Positions 51,126 to 63,440 of a DNA stretch of 64,000 bases are shown here, piece by piece. The stretch is taken from NCBI GenBank assembly GCA_012295275.1, contig CM022665.1, forward strand, positions 17,132,476-17,196,475, given 5' to 3'. The translations under genes and the position numbers were made by a program. The stretch comes from Chrysomallon squamiferum (lineage: Eukaryota; Mollusca; Gastropoda; Neomphalida; Peltospiridae). The stretch's first letter is position 1, and the number at the start of each line of letters is the position of its first letter. The notes beneath the pieces are model-generated. The model was not told the origin of the DNA and did no database searches. It saw only the letters and a program-made list of their open reading frames with translations.

Positions 51126-52500
51126 CTATTTTATTATTTCAATCATTTCCATAAATATTTTGTTATCATTACTTACTGATTTATTTCCATATTGTCGTTA
51201 TCATTATTATTTTCAATCTCTCTCTCGTATAAAAGATAAATAAATCCATCCCTCGTATTTGCTCGGTGTTTTTTTTTTTATAAAAAAAAGGAAGGTAATA
51301 ATAAGATTTTGCAGTTGACATTTTCCTTACGCTAAATGGTGCGGCACTGTAGTGTTCATTACAACGATGACTGCTTTTTAAGCGAAAGCGAAACCATTCC
51401 GAGATTCATTGTAGCGTACAATAGAATTCATTAATGCAAATACGAAAAATAATTAATTTTAGTTACGTATGATACATTTCATTAGACTGAACAGACAAGC
51501 TATATACTGAACTAAGTTATTTAAGGATGTTGTGAAGAAAGAAAACAAAGGATTATGTCAAATATTTATGACTTAGGGTTTTTTGTTTTTCCGATATTTA
51601 AACTTTTCTATAGATTTATTTATATAAAGAATACTGTTTAAATATAAAAAGAAAAATTAAAATTTCATCTCATAATTAAATTTGTAATATATATTTATGA
51701 TTGGTGTAATATTTAAAATGTCACAGTATTTTTTGTCTCTTTTGTTTAGGGTCTGTCTGTCTTTTTTTTTGTTGTCTTTTTTGTTTTCGGTAATATTTTG
51801 TTACAAGTATATTGGATATTATGTTCTATTAGGCTGGTCTCTTAAACAAATAATATGGCTGTCTTTTATATTCGTAACAACTGTCGTTAAGGGATAGAAA
51901 CAGATATTAACGAAAAAGAAAAAGAAAAGAAAAGAAAAGAAAGATTGTTCCTAAAAATATTTACCTTAGAAATCTAGATCTATATAATTTCACTTATATC
52001 GAAAAACAAAATAAGAATCGATTCACTGTATAATATCGTTTCTTATCTAGTTCTGTTTATCGATCAAATCTGTAGGATCGATTTATTTACAATGTCAACG
52101 GTATAGATAATCTCGGGAAACCATATGAAATCGATTTTATCGCTACTGTCGGCTAGTACTTGATACTGGCAATATCTGAAGGATCGATTAAATCTATAAT
52201 TTTGTTATCTCAGTCCTCGACGTAATAAAATTTATGTTAAAAAAAAATAAAAAAAATAAAAAAACTATTTCTTGTTCCGTGAACTGAAAAGTAATAAAAG
52301 ATTTTCTAAAACTTTAATCAATGCACTGTCTAAATTAGTTCGTTTATTAACTTTAAAAATGCTGAGTATATTCAAAATAAAATTAAATTAATTTCCTCAG
52401 GGAAACTGAGAAATTTGAAATGATTAAAATTACTTTTATTCAAACCGAAAACTAAAATTTTAATATTATTTATTCTCTTAAAAAAAAATAATAATAAAAA
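51126..52500. other. intergenic, no gene recognised
   Basis: AT-rich. A 66-codon hydrophobic frame (51697-51897) reflects T-richness. Several ATCGATTT/ATCGAT words cluster between 52010 and 52190, without an obvious repeat unit. Confidence 0.45.
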
Positions 52501-52573
52501 AAAAAAAGAAAGAAAGAAAAAGAAAGAAAAGAAAAGAAAAAAAATGATAGAAAAAGAAAGAAAGAAAAAGAAA
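52501..52573. repeat. A-rich (GAAA)n tract
   Basis: AAAG and GAAA units with a GATAG break. Confidence 0.85.
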
Positions 52574-52725
52574 CAACTGCAATGAGACGAAAAATTCCAC
52601 AATATAATGATTTTTTTTTTTCTAAAAATTAAGTTAGAATTTTATTAATATTATTGACGTCACTAGAACATGAATGATTTTCACAAGCCGCTCAAGTTCG
52701 TTAGGTTGCAATTTGATCACAGGAA

Positions 52726-52727
52726 AC

Positions 52728-52791
<64 letters not shown>
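52726..52791. repeat. (AAT)n microsatellite
   Basis: About 22 uninterrupted AAT units. Confidence 0.95.
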
Positions 52792-52793
<2 letters not shown>

Positions 52794-52854
52794 TCGAGAT
52801 GAATTATCACCTTGGAGAAAATCAGACAGTTAAATCATTCAAGGAAAACTTGCT

Positions 52855-52905
52855 ATATCTCTAAGCCCAGATGCTGCACCCACTGAGATATATCCCATTC
52901 CAACA
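52855..52905 (-). repeat. tRNA-derived SINE D-arm fragment (possible)
   Basis: On the minus strand, TATCTCAGTGGGTGCAGCAT resembles a tRNA D-arm/A-box followed by an anticodon-arm-like TCTGGGCTTAGAG. No B-box follows. Confidence 0.35.
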
Positions 52906-53189
52906 TGTACCCTTCGATTTGTTTACTACTGACCGCAGTTGGTCTATGCATTTCTGTCCTTGATACGCTGTTTATAAAAGTTAACTTACTTTCTGAAACA
53001 TGAAAGACAGTATATAGTTTCTCTGTATACGCATTAGATAGATTAAATGTAAAGAAAAGAAGAAAAAGAAGAAGAAGAAAAAAAGCCTCAATACCGATAT
53101 ATTAACAGAATAAGACTAAAAAAAAAACAGTGATAAAAGCATAGTTTGCAAAGATATGTTGCCGCCCAGTCTCGTATTGCTGTTTCAGT

Positions 53190-53251
53190 AAATGAATGAA
53201 TGTTTAACAACACAACAGCAGAAGAACACATCGGTTGCTAAGTGTTAAACA
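53190..53251 (+). repeat. short dispersed repeat, AAATGAATG/GTTTAAC type
   Basis: AAATGAATGAATGTTTAAC leads into ACAGCAGAAGAACACATCGG and ends GTGTTAAAC. GTTTAACAACAC and GTGTTAAAC are near-inverted ends. It resembles the same recalled gastropod repeat as 43703-43758, more diverged. Confidence 0.5.
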
Positions 53252-53579
53252 CAGGTAAACGTCAATGTAATTATGTTACTGGTAATTTGTATTGACACAA
53301 AGTTTTCTGCTGAATAAGTGTTGTCGAAACAAGCCTTTATCAGGCAGTGATTCTGTGACAGAACAAGTCGTTCATCCATCAGTTTACTGTGTTGCCTAGA
53401 ACTGCAGGCAGATGACAGTCAGGTTACAGAGTTCTAATAATGTGGCATAAATTATTCTGCGTTAAAAAGTGTGATTATTTAAGTCTCGATTCTATTGTTT
53501 GGGGGATTTACACTGTGTTTATCTTTATGAATGCTACTTCTCATAAATGCGCTATCTTTCTGTCTCCGTCTCTCTCGCG
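53252..53579. other. intergenic, no gene recognised
   Basis: Unique DNA before a pyrimidine-rich repeat cluster. Confidence 0.5.
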
Positions 53580-53606
53580 CTGTGTGTGTGTGTGTGTGTG
53601 TGTGTA
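53580..53606. repeat. (GT)n microsatellite
   Basis: About 13 GT units after CTCTCTCGCGCT. Confidence 0.9.
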
Positions 53607-53716
53607 TCTGTCTGTATGTGTGTGTTTTATAATAATATGTCTGTTTGTGTATAAATCCCTTGCTCCTCTGACTTTCTTTCTGAGTTTATGTTTCTTTCTC
53701 TTATTCGCTCCCCACT

Positions 53717-53718
<2 letters not shown>

Positions 53719-53814
<96 letters not shown>

Positions 53815-53990
53815 CGATCGATCGATCGATCGATATATCTATTTATCTGTCTGTCTGCCTGTATGTCTGCCTGTCTGACTGTCTATCTATCTATCTATCT
53901 ATCTATCTATTTATCTGTCTATATGTATGTGTGTATATCTGGTCTGTCTGTTTTTGTCTATCTGTCCGTCTGTCTGTCTATCTTCCACTC
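53719..53990 (+). repeat. (CT)n, (CGAT)n, (GTCT)n/(ATCT)n cascade
   Basis: About 46 CT units, six CGAT units (53811-53834, fully self-complementary), then GTCT, GCCT and ATCT tetranucleotides to about 53990. The order fits successive births of new motifs at one edge. Confidence 0.93.
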
Positions 53991-55678
53991 CTAAATATGT
54001 GTATCATTCAGCGTTTGTCATTCTTTTATTCTTCCATCTCCGGTCCTCCAAATTTCTTTCTAACTTCTTGTTCATTTTTCTTTCTATCCAACTCTCCATT
54101 ACTTTGTTTCACTATATAATAACATTATTTTTGTATATCTTTCTTTTCCTCTCTAAATTCCCCACATCCACATTTTCATTTTCCACCAAGAGAACGTAGA
54201 AATGCGTGCATACGCAAGCCATCCCAAGAAAAATTTAATAATTAACATAAATTTCGGAACTAATGATAGGTTTAACGAGGCACGTTTTGTAGTTTTGATT
54301 TCTGAATCATTATTCTTCTTTCTTAATTAAATATCCGTGGTATTGCCCTGCTGTTTCATTAGCTTACATTCTCTGTAAGTTACACTTTAATAGCCCATTT
54401 CCTTTGCAGCCTTTTCACGATATTAATGACTACAGCTCTAATAATCAGTCGAGATTAAAATATCTCACTGGAACCTCAGAACATATTTTATTTCGTTATT
54501 ATTTTGTTGTGGCTTTTGATAAAGAATATAGCACAAACTTCAAAATGATATAATATCCGTCTTTGGTAAAAAGATACGGTCTTGTTACGGCCTTGTGTTT
54601 GGTTTATTGATGTATTTGTTTGTCTGTGTAGTCTGTATAACTTCTGTACGTGTTTGTTAGCGTCTTTCGTACGTACCGTGTTGTTTTGTGAATACGAATC
54701 TGTGTGAATGTGTTTGTCGACATTTACATGTGTGGGTTGTTTGTGCTAGAATACATTTAACTGTGTTTTTGTGTGAATGTGTTTCTGCATGGTTGCTATT
54801 ATGTGAATTTTCTCAATTATTTTGAAAGACAAGATAAAATGCCAATAAAATCCATAGGTATCAGAACTGTCATTCTGTATAATGACTGTGCAGTAATAAA
54901 ATAGAACAGAAGAAAAAAAAGGTCGTCTCAGTTTAACAATGTTTTGGTTTATATTCCTCCCGGTCGAGGAAGGCTTTAGTACTTACAAACTCCGAGGTAT
55001 GTGTTTTCCTGTCTGTACTAAAATCTGATTGACAGATATACAGGACTAAAGCGGGTATCTTCTCTCATATTTAATTTATATATATATATTTCATTTCGTT
55101 TCAGTTTACTTGTCTACAATCAGTGTATAATTATTATGTCTTCAAACATACAGACTGACAAAAATAATTTTATGACAGAAAAAATATAAATAAAAAATAA
55201 ATAAATAATTAAAACCAACATCTTTCAGTGACAAATCACAGAGTTTATTATTACACATTTTAGCACTAATCTACAATAGAGAAAATACAATGCTCTAAAT
55301 ACGATGGAGGAAATATGAAGCAAAGAAGAGCTGTACGTTGTGTTTTCCTCCGAGAAATTCTTTACGTTAGGTACACAGATATTTAGTTACACCTAACTTG
55401 AGAAACAACGACGGCTACAATTACATTAATATTAAGTAAAACGCTCTTGTTATGGCGTAAATTAAAACTATTGAACAAGTTTTGTTAACTGAGTCGGTTG
55501 TCTGTCGTTAAACCTTTAGACAGTGAAAAAGAGAACTAATAGCTATTGACCGAATTTATCGGTTTTTTCTAATTCAATGTAATTACTAATAACAGCCCGA
55601 CATTACAAAGAATACAATAATGGTTTAAGAAAACATGAGTATGTGTGTATGTGTAACAAAAGAAAATCATTTTTTAAT
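53991..55678. other. intergenic, no gene recognised
   Basis: The first 200 bp are T/C-rich. The remainder is unique, with GTGTTTGTGTGAATG-type words at 54600-54790. No gene call. Confidence 0.45.
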
Positions 55679-55706
55679 CATCATCATCATCATAATCATC
55701 ATCGAC
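55679..55706. repeat. (ATC)n tract
   Basis: ATC units with one ATA. Confidence 0.8.
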
Positions 55707-55925
55707 ATCATTATTAATACAGTTACTAATACAATGATAGTGGCAATACGGTATTTGTTAATGGATGAGTAACCATTAAAAAAAAACGAAAAAAGAGAAC
55801 TTAGGAAATATAGAAAAAAGAACGAATGACGCGAGTAAAAAATTAAAACTAGGAAAAATATGTGAAACAGAAAGAAAAAATAATGAAGGAAAACAGGACC
55901 AAAATAGAAAGAAAGCATACATTTA

Positions 55926-56065
55926 AATAATAATAATAATATATAATAATAACTATAATAATAATAATAATAACAATACTACTACTACTACTACTACTAA
56001 TAACAACAACAGCAGCAGCAGCTGCAACAACAACAATAATAACAACAACAACAATAATAGTAATG
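55926..56065. repeat. compound AAT/ACT/AAC/CAG tract
   Basis: Successive triplet motifs in one phase, similar in order to 21484-21619. Confidence 0.85.
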
Positions 56066-56280
56066 AAGATAACAAAAACAACAAAATGAAGAATGAATAT
56101 TATTTCTATAAAAAAATTGTCACATTGTTCCTAGAAGTCACGATTCGTTGACAGTCATTCGTTTTAAATTAGTTTTCAATATCGCTTTCGAAATCGTTTT
56201 CAAATTAGCGGAGCGATTTATTTAAAATCCGTGCATTTAGTGCAGTCACGTGACTCATAGTTCTACTATTCGTTACTTGA

Positions 56281-56300
56281 AAAAAAAAAAAAAAAAAAAA
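56281..56300. repeat. poly-A, 20 nt
   Basis: Homopolymer within A-rich DNA. Confidence 0.85.
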
Positions 56301-56604
56301 GATAAAGATAAAAGAAACCCACCTAAAACAAATCAGTCAAAAATATTTTCTGCTTTTTTTCATGACAATTTGAAAAACTTCCCTTTCATTTATTTTTTTA
56401 GTTACAGAATCACGGAGTTCTCCACTTTCTGAAAAACCAACCACACAGATTTCTCACACTGTGAGGAGACCTGTTCAAACGTCTTACACCAAATTTAACT
56501 GCTGAGAAGTGAAATAAGATTTTTACTGTCACATGAAGCTGATACTCAATCACTTGAAATTAGACACGTCAGACACACGAACTGGCTAAGAGCGACTCCT
56601 GCGA

Positions 56605-57195
56605 AAAACAGTACAATACAATATAATACAAGGCGATACAACGTAATACAGTGTGATACAAGGCAATACAACACAGTGCGGTAAATGGAATATAGTACAA
56701 CTGAAATGCGATACAATATGATACAATACAATGCAATACAACTCAATACAATTACAATGTGGTACAATACAATTGCAATGAGATACAACGCAATACAATA
56801 CCATGTGATACAACGCTATACAATACAATGCGACAGAAAGCGGTACAGTAATAAAAAGAAAAACAATGCGAGACAACGCACGGCAATACAATACATAATA
56901 TAATACTAAACAGCAGGATAATACACAACACAGTGCAATAAAATACAAAGCTTTACAACTCAATACAATACAAAACAATGCGCTACGATCCAATACAATA
57001 TAACGTAAGTTGTAATACAATGAAGTACGATAATTTAGATGCAGCATTATAAGTAAAAAAACACACACACACGAGAAAGACAGTACAACACAACAGGATC
57101 ATTACGACTGGATACAAAACGATAGCGCACAGTATGATACGATACATTTGGTACAGTACGATACCACACTATACGATTCGACACAGTACCATACA
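56605..57195. repeat. 590-bp degenerate (TACAA)-like field
   Basis: Words ATACAATAC, GATACAACG, AATACAACTC and close variants recur with 5- or 10-bp spacing throughout, interrupted by short unique pieces at 57030-57075. The minus-strand 160-codon Tyr/Cys/Leu-rich frame (56586-57068) is the repeat read as codons. Confidence 0.88.
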
Positions 57196-57272
57196 ATACA
57201 AACAGGCAATGAAAAGAAACCAAAAATATAAAGTATTAAATCAACAATAGATGTCTTAAGCATATCTGATCT

Positions 57273-57274
57273 GG

Positions 57275-57306
<32 letters not shown>

Positions 57307-57410
57307 AAAAAATAAATTAAAAATAATAATAACAACAATAGTAAACAAAAAATAATGAATGATGATGATGATGATGATAATAACAATACTAAAATTAGCT
57401 TTACCATCAA
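57273..57410. repeat. poly-A then AAT/GAT units
   Basis: A 26-A run, A-rich spacer, AAT/AAC units and (GAT)n near 57359-57378. Confidence 0.85.
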
Positions 57411-57625
57411 ATATATTAAATATATCAAAATAATAATTATTAAATAATTTTGTAAATTACATGGACTGACATGTTTTCTATGCAGGACAGACTATTTTAT
57501 TTATAAAGAGAACTGGTTGAAATTATTAAATAAACAGAAAAAGTAAAAGACGGTTTAAAAGGAAAAAGGGTTTACAGTATTACATTTGCAAAAATGAGTA
57601 AAGGGGATTTTTCAAGGGATGTTTA

Positions 57626-57785
57626 TTTTTTTTATTATTATTTTTTTAATATGTATATACACAAATATACACATACAGTTTTACCTTTTTTTTTTTTTTT
57701 TTTTTTATTTTGTTTGTTTGTTTGTTATTTGTTTTATTATTATTATTATTATTATTAATTTTTATTTTTTATTTATTTATTATTA
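57626..57785. repeat. T-rich TTA/TTTA tract with poly-T
   Basis: Includes a run of about 19 T at 57687-57705, TTTG units and (ATT)n to 57785. Confidence 0.85.
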
Positions 57786-58729
57786 ACTTTGCTATAATAT
57801 ATATATACTGAAATGAGAAATTTATAGTTAAATACGAAACCTGAAATGTGCAAATTACAATCACATGTTTATTTTTATTCTTCCTTTTTTTCTCTTCATC
57901 ATAATCACCGTCACTATCATATTTCTTCTTCTTTTTTCTCTCATTTTAAAAAAGAAAAACGAAACAAAGAGTTAATGAATAAAAGTGGAAGAAAAAGGAT
58001 TATATAATGCCATGATATACGCCTCCATACAGAATCATTTCCTGTAAGAGGAGAACAGATTACTTACGAAAATGCCTCAACACATTTTATTATCTATAAT
58101 TCAAGACAGATCATTCTGAGATAACATCTGTTTCATTGTCATAAACTTCATTCTTTTTAATGTTTCATTTTCTCTAACAATATCGCAATCTATATTTCCT
58201 AAAACAACCCTAATTAATGATACGTTTTAAAACTGTCAAGTTTCAGCAAGAGTAAGCGAACCTAATCGACTGGTAGTCGTTTGTTGCAAGCAATAATAGT
58301 GACAACGCCTTTGTTTGATGGCACATTTAAAAAACAAAAATCTATTTCTGAAGGTGAAGGTCGCGGATCGGAGAATCAACATGGCGTGCAGAACTGATTG
58401 GTTTGTAAATATTTAGTGTTGCAAGGAAAATAGCCGCGACTTGCATCGAACATAGATTTGTCCCATACATAATTTAATGTGTACCCATTGTTGTACTAAT
58501 TTATACCCGTAAATATTTTGTGTTCCTATTGTTTGTTTTATTCTATCACTGAACCGCACTCTTAGCTAATAATAAAGAATCGCAATAATGTAATAGACCT
58601 TGGAACTTCAAGAATGCTGCTAGTTTCAGTTTCATTTCCTTATGTACTCGTGACGTCACATCTAAAAATAAACTAGATAATGATAGATCATCAATTTTAG
58701 TTTCATTATTTGTGAGAAAAATAAATACT
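57786..58729. other. intergenic, no gene recognised
   Basis: Unique DNA. A short ATG in good context (CAACATGGCG, 58381) opens only an 11-codon frame. A CRE octamer lies at 58651-58658. Confidence 0.45.
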
Positions 58730-58752
58730 CAGAACTAATATCTAAGTGACTG

Positions 58753-58830
<78 letters not shown>
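58730..58830 (+). repeat. (CT)n with flank shared with 43944
   Basis: The flank CAGAACTAATATCTAAGTG plus ACTGAAGT precedes about 37 CT units. The downstream flank is unrelated to that of the other copy. Confidence 0.9.
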
Positions 58831-58833
<3 letters not shown>

Positions 58834-59759
58834 GGTCTTTTTCTCTCCGTTTTTCATTGCAACAACATTCATCCAATTTCATCATATTGTTATCGATTCC
58901 ACACTCGTTTAAAAGTAAATAACTTATTTATTTTTCAGCTTTGTAGACAAGATCACAACGTTTTTCAGTGATATTGTATGTTGGCACAGGCTGGTAACTG
59001 TATAAATACATTATCTACACCTGAATGATTGTCCCGTTTACATTTTTCTCAGAAATCGATATGTCGATATGATTTTACATTTTCATTTTTTATCAGGTGC
59101 GAATTAAGAGGGAATTCAACGGGATGCTGACCCTCTGTTACAATCCCTGTTTTAAATGCCCAATCAGTACATGCAAAAATAATTTTTGTGTTCGTTCTCA
59201 GACTGACTGATTTTCACACACAAAAATATAAAATAATAATAAATAAAATAAAAATATTATCGCTATTGGAAGATGTAATAATAATAATTTCATTTCCAAG
59301 AGAAAAGGATCAAATCTACACTGTATATGGACTATAACTACAACCTGGCACTGTTCGGACTAGTACCCTGATTATGGAGTCAATAGTCCATTTCATCATA
59401 TTATAACTACAGAATACATGATAATAAAATACATAATTATGAACATATCTAACTTATGTTCAATAAAATTATTTTTAAAAGTTAACCTCAAAATTTGACA
59501 GATGACGTTTCTTCTGTGGTCTTAAATCACATTAATTACAGTCAAAAAGTGATACACGAAAATACACCCTTGTCAGATATGAATGATTTCCAGTCAGACA
59601 AAACAGATTAATTATTGCGATAAATCTCCATTTACTTAACATAGTCAACCCAGAGCTTCAAAGATAGAAAAATACGACACAGTGATGGTTAAAGACGTAA
59701 AACGAGATAAGAGTGATTTTGTACTTTGCGAGAGCGATGTGTACTTTCAAACACGTAGC
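58831..59759. other. intergenic, no gene recognised
   Basis: AT-rich unique DNA. Confidence 0.5.
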
Positions 59760-60135
59760 AAGATGAATGACGTAAACAGACATTTTAAATCAGAGAGTCA
59801 ATGAAATAAACGAACATGTGAATCAATACAGAATTGAAGTAGTGAATCAAGAAATGACAAATGAATTGAAGAATTAAATTAAATTAAAGAATCAGCAAGT
59901 CAGTAAATGAATGAAATAAAACAATCACAGAATCGATGAAGAAAATGAATCAGGACAGTTAAACAAATCAGTGATTCAGTTAAATAAGCAATAAATGAAA
60001 CAGTACAAAAAGGTTTACAAATATAAGTACAAAAAAGTACAGATGTTTACAATACAGTACGGACAGGTTTACAAATAAAGAATAGAGAAGTTTACAAATA
60101 CAGTAAGAGACAAGTTTGAAATACAGTAAGTCATT
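59760..60135. repeat. degenerate 24-30 bp tandem repeats
   Basis: From 60002 to 60130 five units share GTTTACAAATACAGT-like words. From about 59810 to 60000 a looser series shares AATCAGTNAATGAAT-like words. The two series may be stages of one decaying array. Confidence 0.6.
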
Positions 60136-60954
60136 GCGATGATAAATGATACACAATTTAGTAATGGGTAACAGCAAATCAAAATACTAAACACTTACAG
60201 AGGTTAAATGGGGCATTGCCAGGACTTTAAATTATATGATAATCAAAAGATATCTTATTTGGCAAAATGTGTTGACAAAGAATGATTATATAACAAGAGA
60301 AATTATGGAGATAACGCTGGCTTTTAGCTGTGGTTTGCATGCTCAAAGCCAGTCTCGGTATCTAGCAAAGACGATGTTACGATTTTTTCCACTTTCCCGT
60401 GTTGATTCATTTGAACGTAATTCAGAATTCTAATCACTTGTAGTTATGGCCATGAAAAAAGAACGTTAACTCGCTGTAATCTCTACATCACCATGAGCAA
60501 CATGATCCGTATGTATCGCTAGACGTTCTGAATAGTCCTGATGAAATAAAACTAAATCGTGATAGAGGGAAATGTTAGCTAAATATGAACAGAGAAAATT
60601 TATAAATCAGTAAACAGTGTCCAGTGGTGTATTGAATTACAGAACGCGTACGAATGCCAAACAATTGTTCTCGATGCTTCGTTTTTACTGCAAATGAGAA
60701 TGTGCCAAATCTGTTAGTGATAACATTGCAGGGTGATAACCTGAGTCATGTATTGCTTAGTTATGTGCGATTCGCCGGAAATATCGATCAAAGTACGCGT
60801 TATTTATGTGTCATTACGCCTTTCTTTAAGTAGTCCACGAGTCAGATATAATTCATGTACCCAGTTATTGACTAGATCAAAAATACATGATTTTTGTGTT
60901 ATGTGTATCTTATTTATATTGCATTGTTTGCATTTGTTAATAGCAATTAATAGC

Positions 60955-60960
<6 letters not shown>
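60136..60960. other. intergenic, no gene recognised
   Basis: Unique DNA with two frames of 65-70 codons and no family resemblance. Confidence 0.45.
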
Positions 60961-60995
<35 letters not shown>

Positions 60996-61017
60996 GTATA
61001 TTATAGTAATAGTAATA

Positions 61018-61097
<80 letters not shown>

Positions 61098-61145
61098 AAG
61101 AAGAAGAAGAAGAAGATGAAGAAGAAGAAGATGATGATGATAATG
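60961..61145. repeat. (AAT)n then (AAG)n/(GAT)n tract
   Basis: Two AAT runs, then an AAG run from about 61069 to 61115, then GAAGAT and GAT units, all in one triplet phase. Confidence 0.92.
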
Positions 61146-61448
61146 ATCGTGGTGATTTTTGATAATGATACTAACAGTAATGACCACCTTGACTACAATG
61201 AAGAAGATGAATAAATTAATAAAAGCTTAATAAAAGCTTAACATCGACTACGTTGGTTACAACAACAAGGACAATGTTGAAAACAAGGAAGAGAAATATA
61301 ACTAACCCGTTTACTTACAAGAACAAGGATGACGAATTAATATCCCCAACACCTGCTATGTTCCATATTTACATTGAAATGTGCCTTAATATTCTTCTGC
61401 AGACAAAACGTACATCTGCCTCACACATGGCTAATCGCTTCGATTAAT

Positions 61449-61761
61449 ACCAGAGTTCATTACAAGCCGAATTCTGTCTAGAATTTTGCCTCTATACCCA
61501 CAACATATCTATTTCTATAAATACACAGCTTTTACAATATTAGTTAAAATATTAAAATGGAAACTTTTCATTTATCTCTGTTGTGATCATTCTAAATTGT
61601 ATTCAAAATTTATTTTTACCAGAGTTCATTACAAGTCGAATTCCCTCAAGAATATTGTGCCTATACTAACATTAGTTAAAATATCAATATAAAAAATATA
61701 TTTATAAGAAAAAAGGTTGAATAAAACCTTGCATTTGTCTTCATTGTGATAACTCTAAATT
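61449..61761 (+). repeat. 169-bp direct duplication, diverged
   Basis: ACCAGAGTTCATTACAAGYC opens both units (61449 and 61618). Shared later blocks include TTAGTTAAAATAT and TGTGATMAYTCTAAATT. The second unit lacks about 40 bp in the middle and has an extra AT-rich segment. Confidence 0.85.
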
Positions 61762-61836
61762 AGATGACGAAGAACTGAACTTGCTATCCACCAGACATCA
61801 AGCAAAAGCTCTAACCACTAAATCACAGAACACGCC
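61762..61836 (-). repeat. degenerate tRNA-derived SINE head (possible)
   Basis: On the minus strand, GATTTAGTGGTTAGAGC is a good tRNA A-box/D-arm and AAGTTCAGTTCTTC sits where the B-box would be. Spacing is right but the arms do not pair well. It adjoins the duplication at 61449-61761. Confidence 0.4.
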
Positions 61837-63291
61837 TTACAATCAGCAGTTGTGATGTCCCGTTCGGTCTTCCATACAATGCGGACAAACTAAACTACAT
61901 TGTCATTGCTGAATTGTCTGGGGAACGAAGCAAACGATATAAAATATAAGCCGCTAAAGTGGAACATTAACATATGTTTTTAACAGAAACTACACAGTAT
62001 AAAATTTCTTTTAATTCTTAATTAATAATTACTCGAATGTTCTAAAGTGTTCCAGGATTTGTTTACAGATTTATTTTCCAGTTAATGAATACACTCCGGA
62101 TCGCTCGTAAAGCCTAAAGACTTGACTCGATGATACGTATTTCCAGGTTTTATTTCACTTGATTTTTTTAATTATAAGAAAAAATGGAATATAAATAAAC
62201 ATTTAACATCATCTGTTTTATATATATGTATTAAAATATTTTCAAACATAAGTAAAGAATAAATAAATAAATGTTTAATTTTTAAAGAAAGAAAAAAAAA
62301 AAAATAATAAAACGGAAGAAAAAGGAAGAATAAAGAAAGAAAGGAAGGAAGCTGGAAAAATGGTTACCATAAATAACTTATTATCAAGCAATCCGATTAA
62401 AGCAAATTCGTATGATTCGTATGAAAAATAACAAAACAATATTAATCTGATTTCAAAATATGAGAACGTTACAAATACAAATTTGAAACAAAATACGAGT
62501 CATTGTTAGAAAAACTGCCGATGACATTTGTTTTCACCATAGAAATTTTGGAATTGAAAAAAAAAAATATATATATATATATCTGTAGGGACAATCTGTG
62601 GGGTTTTTAAAGTAATTATTTGTAGCTGTTTTTTCGTATTAAAGAGAATCGTTTAAGGATTAGATGCGAATTCCATTCAGTCGACAAAGATTTAGCATTA
62701 GGAGAAGTAGCTAATATATGTTGTGTCTAGACAATACTGGAGCAAAAGAAACATTAATGAATAGATTTATGTGAGAAAAAAACTAAACTTATTTCATCAC
62801 AAAACAAGCTTTGTTCGGATTGTATTATATTGTACTGAATACTCGGTATTAAATGATAAATTATCTGTTCTGTTTTCGTTTTCATTTATAATAGCTTCCA
62901 TTCTATACTGGGCGATAAACGTTTTGGTATCGCTTCTGGTTTTCTTTCTTTGTATGGTGCATTTGTGACTATACTGATCGATAAAGGTTACAGTATCTTT
63001 TCCCTTTTTTTTAAAGCATTCAAATTCTGTTGTTTAGAAATTAGTCAATGTTTACCAGCTCAGAATATCATATATGCTGGAAAATTAGGAATTTCTTATT
63101 TATTTATTTATTTAGAATTTATGGAGTTTTTTTAAAGAATAATATCTACAGAGTGTAATTATGATTATATAATAACAACCATTGTTTCTGATTATAATCA
63201 GTTTAAGGAGATTTAGTTCATGTAAGCAGATTATTATTTTGTTACTTTAAAAGGTAAATTTCCATTTAACGATCAACATGACATAAATGTC
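61837..63291. other. intergenic, no gene recognised
   Basis: AT-rich unique DNA with an (AT)n of about 14 bp near 62568 and A/G-rich DNA at 62285-62350. Confidence 0.5.
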
Positions 63292-63440
63292 AGTAGTAAT
63301 AGTAGTAGTAGTAGTAGTGGTAGTAATAGTAGTAATATTAATAAAAATAACAATAAAACTAATAATAATAATAATAATAATATAATAATACTGATGATGC
63401 TGACAATAATAATAAATAACAACTACTAATAATTATTAAA
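63292..63440. repeat. AGT/AAT trinucleotide tract
   Basis: GTA/AGT units at 63293-63337, then AAT and AAC units to about 63440. Confidence 0.85.

Noticed and set aside
56586-57068. 160-residue minus-strand frame
   Set aside because: Produced by a degenerate (TACAA)-type repeat. A second frame is open over part of the same region.
58381-58416. ATG in good context (CAACATGGCG) as a first exon
   Set aside because: Opens only 11 codons, and the possible donor (TTTGTAAAT) is weak.
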